From CALRWV02 sp943371965 (GTDB lineage: Bacteria; Bacteroidota; JABWAT01): a stretch of 64,000 bases of DNA. Made by a program: the position numbers and the translations under genes. Positions 1 to 7,503 of this stretch are shown here, piece by piece; the first letter of the stretch is position 1, and every line of letters begins with the position of its first letter. Under the pieces are notes generated by a model. It saw only the letters and a list, made by a program, of their open reading frames with translations. It did no database searches and was not told where the DNA came from. The stretch spans positions 1 through 64,000 of the forward strand of contig CALRWV020000001.1 in the NCBI GenBank assembly GCA_943371965.1, in the 5' to 3' direction.

Positions 1-116
<116 letters not shown>

Positions 117-355
117 AAAAAATGGTTTGGAATTTAAAAACAGTTACTGAAAATTTCAAGAGGACTTCGATTTGTCAGAATAATTGCTCATAAAAAAAAT
201 TACTATTTGTTGTCACCCTGAGCTTGTCGAAGGGCTGTATTGCAAACATTAAGAGGACTTCGATCCGTCGGCTGACGGACTCAGTCTGACAAACATTAAA
301 AGACTTCCAAATTCTGACCTCTGGATTCCAACTACTGACTACCAACCTTCTTCCC
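117..355. other. Gene-free gap with dispersed-repeat words
   Basis: No credible gene. It holds two copies of AAGAGGACTTCGAT (near 158 and 251), the word GTCACCCTGAGCTTGTCGAA at 212-231 that resembles a dispersed repeat I know from other Bacteroidota, a small palindrome TCCGTC-GGCT-GACGGA (about 262-277), and a degenerate 7-base-period tract at 309-350. A close relative of the palindrome occurs near 36411. Confidence 0.7.
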
Positions 356-991
356 TCACAACAAATCAATATTCATGGGTGGAAACTTTTTGAAATGTCC
401 GTTGGATAAAATCAGGGCTTTCAGTTCTTCATAATGTCTGATCTTGCCGATGGTTTCATAAAAATGGATTTCCAGGAATTTCAGGCGTTCATTATCAGAT
501 CTGATTTCCATCAGTTTCTGTTTGTCGGGCAAATCAATTCCGGCGGAATGGGAAATCAGGAACGATGTATTCTGCTGTTTGTAAATGGTTTCATCGATAT
601 GGGCTTTTGCAATTTCCAGAAGCTCACGATGAAGGCTATGAACTTTGGCTTGCAGCTCAGTGTCAATTTCCTCATTCGGACTATCATCTTCAAAATAGGC
701 CACAGTTGCCTGTAAATATGCATTTCTCCGGTCGATGGAAAGAACTTCAAACCGCTGAACGCCTTTCGTTTTAAGATCCATTCTACCATCCGAATAAACT
801 TTACTGACTTCCGTAATGGATGCAGAACAGCCGATGGTTTTCATTGAATTGTCATGAACCAAAATCACGCCGAACGGACGGATTTCCTTTAAACACAGCG
901 AAATCATTTCCTTGTACCGTTCTTCAAAAATATGAAGAGAAAGCGGTTCGTTGGGACACAAAACTACATTCAGCGGAAAAAGTGGTATCAT
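356..991 (-). CDS. Lon-protease N-terminal (substrate-binding) domain protein
   Basis: A 211-residue protein made only of the LON substrate-binding domain, starting MIPLFPLNVVLCPNE with the family pattern of a hydrophobic strand followed by L.L.IFE.RY near residues 18-26. It has no AAA or Ser-Lys protease part, so it is a stand-alone Lon-N protein of the type common in bacteria, possibly a substrate adaptor; the role is not established. It is cytosolic with no signal peptide. Its ATG overlaps the stop of the upstream aminopeptidase gene by 4 bases, so the two are very probably cotranscribed and translationally coupled. Confidence 0.88.
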   Translation of the reverse strand: MIPLFPLNVVLCPNEPLSLHIFEERYKEMISLCLKEIRPFGVILVHDNSMKTIGCSASITEVSKVYSDGRMDLKTKGVQRFEVLSIDRRNAYLQATVAYFEDDSPNEEIDTELQAKVHSLHRELLEIAKAHIDETIYKQQNTSFLISHSAGIDLPDKQKLMEIRSDNERLKFLEIHFYETIGKIRHYEELKALILSNGHFKKFPPMNIDLL

Positions 992-2205
992 AAATTTTTG
1001 TCAATATTTTTTGTTAGAACTTCACAGCCGGTTTCTGTCAACAACACATCATCCTCAATACGAATTCCAATTTTTCCAATTTCAGAATACAAACCCGGTT
1101 CGATGGTGATGACCATTCCCGGTTCAAGAATCTGATCAAAATTTCCTGCGTCATGAACATCCAATCCGAGAAAATGACTGACACGGTGCATGTAAACTTT
1201 GCTGATGTCTTCCGGTTTTGAAATCAGTTTTAATTTCAGCGCAGATTCGGTAAGCAATTCTTTGGCGAGATCGTTCAATGTCTGATAAACGATTCCCGGT
1301 TTTACAAGTTCAATCAATTTCTGGTTGACTTCAAGAACGGCAGCATAAATTTCCAGCTGACGTTGAGTTGGCGCAACTTTCGGGAAAACCCGTGTAACAT
1401 CGGCTGTGTAACCTTCAAACTCACCGCCAACATCGGTTAAAATCAAATCATTTTCGCAGATTTTCTGATTGTTGTCTCGGTAATGAAGAATAGTTGCATT
1501 TTTTCCCGATGCAATAATCGGTTCATAGCCAACTTCCATAATTCCATTTTTCAAAAGCTCAGATCTGAATTCCGCTTCCAGTTCATATTCAAAGTTTACC
1601 GATGAAGAAACTGATTTCATTTTCGCAATTCCCAAACCGGTCACTTCAATTGCTTTTCTTGTTTTTGAAATTTCAACTGCTTCTTTGACCATCCGTAATT
1701 TTGTTAGGTTTGGCAGGATGCTCCCAAACAAAATCAGCGGAAAATATTTTTGAATCCGTTCCACTATTTCCTTTGAGGGATGTTGAACAAACCGGAAATC
1801 CAGTTCAGGAATATTGAGAAGCACTTTCGATTTTGAAGAAAACGCGCGTCCGAATTTGGATTCAAATTCATCCCAATACATGATTTTTTCTATCCCAGAT
1901 GATTTTGAAATCTCATAATCCAGTATTTCTCCGCCATCCCATTTCACTTTCTCTTTATCGGGTCTTGGAATCAGAAGCCATTCGGTTGAACCCATGAAAG
2001 GTTGTTGAAACTGAATCAGCATCGAAGGTGTGAGCGAATTCAAACCGGTCAGATAATAAAAATTGGAATCCTGACGGAACGGATAAAACTGATCTGCAGT
2101 TCTCCAAACGGGATAACTGGAGGTGATGATGGCAATCTCATTCGGTTGCAGACTTTTTTGAAGTGATTCGCGTTTTCTTTTGTGGAAGCTGGTTTCGATA
2201 TTCAT
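988..2205 (-). CDS. pepP: Xaa-Pro aminopeptidase (M24B family)
   Basis: Removes N-terminal residues preceding proline. At 405 residues it has the usual two-part layout: an N-terminal creatinase-like domain (about 1-165) and a C-terminal pita-bread metallopeptidase domain. All five dimetal ligands of the family are visible: D258 (TDVGGEFEGY), D269 (TADVTRVFP), H344 (HRVSHFLGLDVHD), E369 (TIEPGLY) and E384 (IRIEDDV). It is cytosolic and lies upstream of the Lon-N gene, overlapping it by 4 bases. The family call is firm; whether it acts on dipeptides (PepQ-like) or longer peptides is less so, though the full N-terminal domain favours PepP. Confidence 0.93.
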   Translation of the reverse strand: MNIETSFHKRKRESLQKSLQPNEIAIITSSYPVWRTADQFYPFRQDSNFYYLTGLNSLTPSMLIQFQQPFMGSTEWLLIPRPDKEKVKWDGGEILDYEISKSSGIEKIMYWDEFESKFGRAFSSKSKVLLNIPELDFRFVQHPSKEIVERIQKYFPLILFGSILPNLTKLRMVKEAVEISKTRKAIEVTGLGIAKMKSVSSSVNFEYELEAEFRSELLKNGIMEVGYEPIIASGKNATILHYRDNNQKICENDLILTDVGGEFEGYTADVTRVFPKVAPTQRQLEIYAAVLEVNQKLIELVKPGIVYQTLNDLAKELLTESALKLKLISKPEDISKVYMHRVSHFLGLDVHDAGNFDQILEPGMVITIEPGLYSEIGKIGIRIEDDVLLTETGCEVLTKNIDKNL

Positions 2206-2221
2206 AAAGATTTTAAATTTG

Positions 2222-2405
2222 AACCGCTAAGACGCAAAGGTTTTAAATATGGTCATTTCGAGGTTTCCGGGAAATGACTTCTAAACAAGTTGTAGATTTT
2301 ACAATCAAAATTCACTTCTCGAGAACCTCGAAGTGACCTGTTAACAGAGACTGAACTCACATTAAACCAAATTGTATTCTTCGCGTCTTTGCGCCTTTGC
2401 GAGAA
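2222..2405. repeat. Nested palindromic intergenic element with a hairpin doublet
   Basis: The gap between pepP and mazG. The outer words AAGACGCAAAGG (2229-2240) and GCGTCTTTGCG / CCTTTGCG (2379-2400) are inverted relative to each other. Inside, GTCATTTCGAGGTT (2252-2265) is answered by AACCTCGAAGTGAC (2324-2337) with one mismatch, and each inner arm also folds on itself (GTCATTTC with GAAATGAC, 8 bp). This doublet layout recalls REP-type elements. The same outer words recur near 33650, 42755, 42840, 58900 and 58960. Confidence 0.75.
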
Positions 2406-2433
2406 ACAGTATTAAACAATAAAAAGTAAAAAT

Positions 2434-3198
2434 ATGGAAAAAACGGTACAAAACTTTCAGGAATTTGTGGAAATCGTTAAACGGCTGCGGAAAGAATGTC
2501 CGTGGGACTCTGTGCAGACGCATGAAAGCCTTAAACATTTGATGATTGAAGAAGTGTATGAAGCGGTGGAATCAATTGACAATCACAATCTGGCAGAACT
2601 GAAAAAGGAATTGGGAGATATTCTGCTGCATGTTGTGCTTCATTCGGTGATGGCAGAAGAAACGGATTCCTTTACCCTTTCTGATGTCCTTGACGCGATT
2701 TCCAAGAAACTGATTATCCGCCACCCTCACATTTTCGGTGATGAAAAAGTGGACGGAATCAAAAATGTTCTGCAGAACTGGGAAGCGCTGAAAATGAAGG
2801 AAGGACGTACTTCGATTCTTGAAGGTGTGCCTAAAAATCTTCCTGCACTTTTACAGGCGTACCGCATTCAGGACAAAGTTTCGAGTGTGGGATTTGACTG
2901 GAAAAACAAGGAAGATGTCTGGAAAAAAGTGGTGGAGGAAATTGAAGAATTTTCTCCGCACCGTCATGAACCCACCGAAAAAGCACTTGATGAACTGGGT
3001 GATATCCTGTTCAGTCTAACAAACTATGCCCGTCACATCGGACTGAATCCCGAAGAAGCACTGATGAAAACCAACCGGAAATTCATCAAACGGTTTCAGT
3101 TTGTTGAAGGGAAAATGAAGGAAGAAAACCGTGAGTGGAAAAATACAAGTTTGGAACAGATGGATTTGTTTTGGAATGAGGCGAAATCTAATGAGTAA
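2434..3198 (+). CDS. mazG: MazG-type nucleoside triphosphate pyrophosphohydrolase
   Basis: Hydrolyses NTPs and dNTPs to NMP plus pyrophosphate; in E. coli it is a house-cleaning and stringent-response-related enzyme. At 254 residues it is a full-length tandem MazG protein. The first repeat starts with the family hallmark CPWDSVQTHESL (about 22-33), followed by an EExxE helix (IEEVYEAVE) and ELGDILLHVV. The second repeat has EEIEEF and ELGDILFSL near 170-195. Magnesium ligands are the Glu/Asp of those helices. It stands alone on the plus strand, downstream of the palindromic element. Confidence 0.95.
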   Translation: MEKTVQNFQEFVEIVKRLRKECPWDSVQTHESLKHLMIEEVYEAVESIDNHNLAELKKELGDILLHVVLHSVMAEETDSFTLSDVLDAISKKLIIRHPHIFGDEKVDGIKNVLQNWEALKMKEGRTSILEGVPKNLPALLQAYRIQDKVSSVGFDWKNKEDVWKKVVEEIEEFSPHRHEPTEKALDELGDILFSLTNYARHIGLNPEEALMKTNRKFIKRFQFVEGKMKEENREWKNTSLEQMDLFWNEAKSNE

Positions 3199-3236
3199 TG
3201 TGTGATGTGTGACGCGAAATGAAAAGAGAAATCAGG
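3191..3236. repeat. Degenerate 7-base-period tract
   Basis: Starting at the mazG stop, successive 7-base words such as GAGTAAT, GTGTGAT, GTGTGAC and GAAAAGA keep a 7-base spacing. Confidence 0.55.
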
Positions 3237-3249
3237 GGTTTTCTGATTT

Positions 3250-3492
3250 TTATTTATTGACAGTTGCGTATTCATCCAACAATCGTCTGATCATTTTCTG
3301 ATAGGGAGTATGATATTTTGAACCCTGATTTTTAAAATATTCCAGACTCTGTTTACTCAATGCAATTGTAATTTTAACTGTCTCTTCCTTGAAAGCAAGT
3401 TCCTTGGGTGATGGCAGAAAATCCTTTATAATTTTCCCGTTCATTGGAAAATCTTCATAAACCACGTCTTTAGCTGTTGTTTTCTTTTTCAT
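3250..3492 (-). CDS. brnA: BrnA/CopG-type antitoxin, orphaned
   Basis: An 80-residue basic protein ending in a short ribbon-helix-helix-like segment, KITIALSKQSLEYFK..G, then a Y..MIRRLLDEY helix, as in BrnA antitoxins, which bind the BrnT RNase toxin and repress their own promoter. I place the start at the ATG at 3492 (MKKKTTAKDV) because AAAGGA lies just upstream and because the reading frame further upstream is occupied in another phase by the end of a brnT-like gene. Only about 27 toxin codons remain, so this is an orphan antitoxin. Continued function, for instance as a DNA-binding protein, is possible but not shown. Confidence 0.75.
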   Translation of the reverse strand: MKKKTTAKDVVYEDFPMNGKIIKDFLPSPKELAFKEETVKITIALSKQSLEYFKNQGSKYHTPYQKMIRRLLDEYATVNK

Positions 3493-3553
3493 AAATCCTT
3501 TTTCCTTTTCTCCAGTAACCTGCCCCAATAATCCTGATATTGCTTTTAATGAA
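3470..3553 (-). pseudogene. brnT: 3' relic of a BrnT-family toxin gene
   Basis: Reading the minus strand from 3553 gives 27 open codons ending at a TAA (3470-3472) that overlaps the antitoxin start by about 20 bases, exactly the brnT-brnA arrangement. The relic contains RIIGAGYWRKGKRIYEKEN, which I recognise as the C-terminal strand and helix of the DUF497/BrnT family. Nothing of the catalytic N-terminal region is present. The relic is in frame with, and immediately follows, the stop codon of the upstream lipoprotein gene, so the rest of brnT seems to have been lost when the AT-rich genes arrived or by a deletion at this join. Confidence 0.7.
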
Positions 3554-4816
3554 TTACTTCACCACATGAATTATATACGAATATGGGGGAAATGTTAAAT
3601 ACTCTTTGTTATTTGTATCAATAATCCTGTAATCACCACCAACATATGATAATAAAACCGAATTATCATCAATCCACATCATAGTATTACCTATTTCTTG
3701 CGGTATGTATAGAGAATGCATTTCTTCAGTTATTATCGAATATTCATTTTCAGCAATGTTAATTAAACTATTTCTTAATAAGTCTTGAGTATGTGTCGCA
3801 CCACTAATCAAATAGAATGTTTCTGAAAATATAATTTGATTTCCATTTGGTGACCAAACTGGTTTTTCACTTTTTGGTAGACCATATCGAGGATCCTCTC
3901 GTTTAATGTTTATGGTTTGTTTCTTGGAACAATCATACAATGCAATGTTCTTGATATTACTCCATTCTTGTGAACTAATCTCATAAGCAATATTGTTTGA
4001 ATTTGGTGACCAAGTTGCATTTTGAGGTTCCAATTTATAACCTGAAATCTTCTCTTTATTGTTTCCGTTTATATTTTGAACAAACAATTCAGGCACGTTA
4101 ATAATGCGATTCTCTTGTATTTTATTAATTTTAACTATTTCATAATATAATAATTTTTTACCATCAGGAGAGAATCTAATATTTCGTTTGTTCTTTGCAT
4201 CAATTGAGAAAGTTGTTTTGCAAGTCTTATTGTCAACAATATATATTTTGTCTTTAGATGATTTTAAATCAGAAACAGCAAGATTACCGTCAGGTAACCA
4301 AGCTTCAACTGAATTTGAAGAAGAACAATTTAACTGCCTATATTCCCCATTAGTCTTGTAAATTAATAACTTAGATTCATTTGCCTTTTTGTTTTTATCT
4401 TCATAATAATAACCTAAGGCTATTTCTTCGCAATTTGGAGAAAATTCGAAAGTTAATGATATCTCACCAGAAATTGAAAATATATTAGTACACTGATAAG
4501 TCTTTGTATCAATTATACTTAATAAAGTTGAATCATTTCGGAAATATGAAAGTGCAATCTTATGGTTATCAGAAGATATTTTTTTCAAATAATAATATTT
4601 ACTAAGTGGAATTAATAATTTAGTATCGTGAGTATTTGAGTTAAAAACATTGAATCCAGAAGTATCAATATAAAAAATATAAAATGGTGATTTACTACTA
4701 ATGGATTCTGTTTGACCAATTGTTTTGTTTTGACCATCTGGAAAAGAAGCACATCCGTTTAAACAAATAATCAATAAATATATAATAATCAGAAGAATAT
4801 TTTTCATGTTATTCAT
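3554..4816 (-). CDS. Predicted propeller-type lipoprotein
   Basis: A 420-residue protein with a lipoprotein signal peptide: MNNMKNILL, a hydrophobic core, and the lipobox LNGC with Cys about 22. The remainder consists of repeated strands with WSPNGNQIIFSE, WSPNSNNIAYE, FSPDGKKLLYYE and FSPNCEEIALGY, the signature of TolB/WD40-like beta-propeller blades. Function is unknown; cell-surface or periplasmic binding is likely. It overlaps the small upstream gene by 8 bases. Codon use is markedly more A/T-rich than in neighbours (frequent ATA, AAT and TTA), which suggests recent acquisition. Confidence 0.75.
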   Translation of the reverse strand: MNNMKNILLIIIYLLIICLNGCASFPDGQNKTIGQTESISSKSPFYIFYIDTSGFNVFNSNTHDTKLLIPLSKYYYLKKISSDNHKIALSYFRNDSTLLSIIDTKTYQCTNIFSISGEISLTFEFSPNCEEIALGYYYEDKNKKANESKLLIYKTNGEYRQLNCSSSNSVEAWLPDGNLAVSDLKSSKDKIYIVDNKTCKTTFSIDAKNKRNIRFSPDGKKLLYYEIVKINKIQENRIINVPELFVQNINGNNKEKISGYKLEPQNATWSPNSNNIAYEISSQEWSNIKNIALYDCSKKQTINIKREDPRYGLPKSEKPVWSPNGNQIIFSETFYLISGATHTQDLLRNSLINIAENEYSIITEEMHSLYIPQEIGNTMMWIDDNSVLLSYVGGDYRIIDTNNKEYLTFPPYSYIIHVVK

Positions 4817-5027
4817 GTAGTAATAATAATGTTTTCATGTACAGTTCACCAAATAATCTTAATGGGATTTCCGGACCTTGTCTCAAATGTCCTTTTTCAT
4901 TTTTAACTTGAATTCGAATACATTCTTCATTATTCCATCCATTATTATTGAAGGTAATACGAATTGTAAATTCAGGTTCCCCAAACTCAATGTAAGGTTT
5001 TCCAGTACTGTCTGTAACTTTTTCCAT
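4809..5027 (-). CDS. Hypothetical 72-residue protein
   Basis: I do not recognise this protein. It has no signal peptide or membrane segment; the middle reads as beta-strands (FTIRITFNNNGW, ECIRIQVKN). A good ribosome site, GGAG, sits 7 bases before the ATG, and its 3' end overlaps the lipoprotein gene by 8 bases, so the two form a bicistronic unit. A 9-bp inverted repeat lies 15 bases upstream. Confidence 0.5.
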   Translation of the reverse strand: MEKVTDSTGKPYIEFGEPEFTIRITFNNNGWNNEECIRIQVKNEKGHLRQGPEIPLRLFGELYMKTLLLLHE

Positions 5028-5042
5028 ATAATCTCCATAATA

Positions 5043-5075
5043 ATTTAGAATTTCTTACTACATGATATTCTAAAT
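5043..5075. promoter_or_regulatory. 9-bp perfect inverted repeat upstream of the AT-rich gene pair
   Basis: ATTTAGAAT (5043-5051) is repeated exactly inverted as ATTCTAAAT (5067-5075) with a 15-base spacer, just upstream of the 72-residue gene on the minus strand. It could be an operator or a leader hairpin. The function is inferred from position only. Confidence 0.4.
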
Positions 5076-5204
5076 CTAATCAAAACTAACACTTTCCCGT
5101 TATTTCCCCGAAGATTCCACCCGCAAAGTAAACAGCAACAAATTTAATTCCAATCAAATGCAATTTGTCCGATGATTTTATTCTTTTTTGATGGGGGGCG
5201 TGGT

Positions 5205-5345
5205 TTGAACGCGGAAACCCCCTTAATCCCCCTCCCGAGAGTACCCGGGACAAGTTTTGAAAAAGGAGGACTTTGAATCTCCTCCTTTTTCTCCATGGGA
5301 GTCCAATGGACAAAGGGGGATTTAGGAGGTTTTGTATTGGAAATT
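5205..5345. repeat. Nested palindromic element, 'CCCCCTTAATCCCCC' family
   Basis: Outer arms CCCCCTTAATCCCCCT (about 5218-5233) and AGGGGGATTTAGGAGG (about 5315-5330) surround a strong inner hairpin, AAAAAGGAGGA ... TCCTCCTTTTT (about 5258-5290). The words AAGGAGGACTTTGAAT and TGGGAGTCCAATGGACAAA recur at 32508 and 28129, respectively. The gap 5076-5420 holds no gene; the short open frames across it are products of the repeat. Confidence 0.7.
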
Positions 5346-5420
5346 AGAAAGGGCCGCAAAACACAACACAACTATCATAATATCGGGATGAACAAAAATC
5401 CGGTTGTGAAAAATCAGCTA

Positions 5421-5453
5421 AAAAAAAAGGGTACAACTTGCACCCTTTTTTTG
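5421..5453. terminator. Bidirectional-looking terminator after fadE
   Basis: AAAAAAGGGT - 9-base loop - ACCCTTTTTTT, 20 bases beyond the fadE stop. A/T tracts on both sides allow function on either strand; the gene context calls for the minus strand. Confidence 0.75.
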
Positions 5454-5474
5454 AATTATATTTAACCGAAAATC

Positions 5475-7262
5475 TTACATCGTATATTTCCCGGCATCAA
5501 TCAGCCGTTTTGCAATTCTTCTCCGTGCATCACGTGTATTGATGGGCGACCAGCGTGTAAAGCGTTTCAATCCGCTCAACAGCATTTTGGCTTCATCGCC
5601 TTCACACATCGAACCAATTGCATTTTTTCCGTGCGAAGAAACACGCTCAACCGAATCATTGAAAAACACTGAAACAGCATCAGCAAGGTGTGAACATTTT
5701 TCCTGACCTTCTTTTTCAATCCGTTTCATGGTTCTGAGCAACACAGATTCCATCGAATAAACTTCAATCACGATATCGGCAATGTTCATCATGATTTCCT
5801 GTTCGTGTTCAAGTTTATCCATGTACTTCTGAACAGCCATTCCGGCTATCATCAGAACGACTTTTTTCGCACTTGATAACGCACGTTTTTCATTTTCAAA
5901 CAATTCACCGGTTTCTTCAGGAATTCCACCAACCGACATCAATTCCGACTGAACCTGCATGGCAGGTCCCATCAGATTCAATTCACCTTTCATGGCACGT
6001 TTAATCATCATTCCGGGAATCAGCAAACGGTTGATTTCATTTGTGCCTTCAAATATCCTGTTGATTCTGGAATCACGGTACGGACGGTCCATTGGGTATT
6101 CAGCGCTGAATCCATAACCGCCTAACACCTGAACACCTTCATCAACCACATAATCTAGAATTTCAGATCCGGCAACTTTCAGAATGGAGCATTCAACCGC
6201 AAATTCTTCTATTCCTTTCAGAACTGACTTGGCACCTTCATCTGTTGTCGCTTTCAATCCTGCAGTTGATTGGTCTAACAATCCCGCAGTACGGTAAAGC
6301 ATGGAATCGCCGACATAAGTACGGATTGCACTTTCAGCCAACTTGTATTGAATGGCACCGAAATTTGAAATTGACGTGTTGAACTGCTTTCTGTCAATGG
6401 CGTATTTGATGGCTTCTGTAATAACATATTTGGATGCACCAATAGTTGAAGCACCCAATTTGAAACGGCCAACATTCAGGATGTTAAAGGCGATTTTGTG
6501 ACCTTTTCCGATTTCACCCAAAACTCTGTCGATTGGAATTTTACAGTCCTCAAGTTTCACAACCCGTGTTGAAGAACCCTTGATTCCCATTTTCTTTTCT
6601 TCAGCTCCCAATGAAACACCCGGGTCAGTTTTTTCAACAATGAAACCAGTGAACTGCTCACCATCCACTTTTGCGAAAACGATAAAAACATCAGCAAAAC
6701 CGGCGTTGGTGATCCACATTTTTTCGCCGTTTAGAATCCACTGTTTTCCATCAGCAGATTTTACTGCTTTTGTTTTTGCTCCCAACGCATCAGAACCGGA
6801 ACCTGCTTCTGTCAGGCAGTAAGCACCCAACCATTCACCGGTTGCCAGTTTTGGAATGTATTTTTTCTTCTGTTCAGTTGTTCCGAAATACAAAATCGGC
6901 AATGTTCCAATTCCGGTATGGGCACCGTAAGAAACAGCGAAAGATGCACCTTTTCCGCAATATTCAGCAACGATAATTGAAGTTGTTTTGTCATTTTCAA
7001 TCCCGCCGAAATCTTCAGGAACTGCAACTCCAAGCAATCCCTGTTCACCTGCTTTTTTCATTAGGGAAGCCATCAATCCTTCTTTCTGATGATCAATATC
7101 TTCCATGTGAGGCATAACTTCCTGCTCAACAAAATCGTTGGTGAGCTGGGCAATCATTTTATGCTCTTCGGAAAAATCTTCAGGGGTAAATACATCGTGG
7201 GGAGTTGAATCAGAAACGAGGAATTCCCCGCCTTTTTTGGTTTTTGTCATTGTGTCTGACAT
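5475..7262 (-). CDS. fadE: Acyl-CoA dehydrogenase, long-chain (FadE/VLCAD-like)
   Basis: An FAD enzyme catalysing the first step of beta-oxidation. The product is 595 residues, longer than the usual 380, with a C-terminal helical extension as in the VLCAD/ACAD9-type and Bacillus FadE enzymes. Visible are the FAD/substrate motifs YCLTEAGSGSDA and W.TNAGFADVFIVFAK, the core VLGGYGF, and RIFEGTNEI with the presumptive catalytic Glu. I choose the start at 7262 (MSDTMTKTKK) because AAAGG precedes it; upstream codons read CNCIYC and look non-coding. It is third in the minus-strand order fadN-fadA-fadE, separated from fadA by a 241-base repeat-bearing gap. Confidence 0.93.
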   Translation of the reverse strand: MSDTMTKTKKGGEFLVSDSTPHDVFTPEDFSEEHKMIAQLTNDFVEQEVMPHMEDIDHQKEGLMASLMKKAGEQGLLGVAVPEDFGGIENDKTTSIIVAEYCGKGASFAVSYGAHTGIGTLPILYFGTTEQKKKYIPKLATGEWLGAYCLTEAGSGSDALGAKTKAVKSADGKQWILNGEKMWITNAGFADVFIVFAKVDGEQFTGFIVEKTDPGVSLGAEEKKMGIKGSSTRVVKLEDCKIPIDRVLGEIGKGHKIAFNILNVGRFKLGASTIGASKYVITEAIKYAIDRKQFNTSISNFGAIQYKLAESAIRTYVGDSMLYRTAGLLDQSTAGLKATTDEGAKSVLKGIEEFAVECSILKVAGSEILDYVVDEGVQVLGGYGFSAEYPMDRPYRDSRINRIFEGTNEINRLLIPGMMIKRAMKGELNLMGPAMQVQSELMSVGGIPEETGELFENEKRALSSAKKVVLMIAGMAVQKYMDKLEHEQEIMMNIADIVIEVYSMESVLLRTMKRIEKEGQEKCSHLADAVSVFFNDSVERVSSHGKNAIGSMCEGDEAKMLLSGLKRFTRWSPINTRDARRRIAKRLIDAGKYTM

Positions 7263-7375
7263 TTTTTCTACCTTTAATTTTAGTGGTAATCCGTCGCAAT
7301 AAATACAGTTGCAAGTCTGGGGCGGATTCAACTAAAGAACAAACGTTCAGGTTATTTGGGTCTAACTAATCAGTT

Positions 7376-7500
7376 TTTGTCCACGAAGGACACGAAGAAA
7401 AATCGCAAACAGATGACACGGATAATTATGATTTACACAGATAATTTCTAAAAATAAATCAGCGAGAATCTGTTTGATCAGTGTTATCAGTGTGCAAATG
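7376..7500. repeat. Intergenic palindromic element between fadA and fadE
   Basis: It holds CAAACAGAT (7406-7414) and its exact inverse ATCTGTTTG (7468-7476), plus a CCACGAAGGACACGAAG word. It resembles the 'GACACGAAG / CACGGATAA' intergenic words dispersed in many environmental bacteria. It separates two otherwise cotranscribed beta-oxidation genes. Confidence 0.5.
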
Positions 7501-7503
7501 TAT

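Noticed and set aside
5086..5371. Overlapping minus-strand open frames in the gap before fadE
   Set aside because: They translate palindromic repeat DNA, overlap each other in different frames and have no family resemblance.
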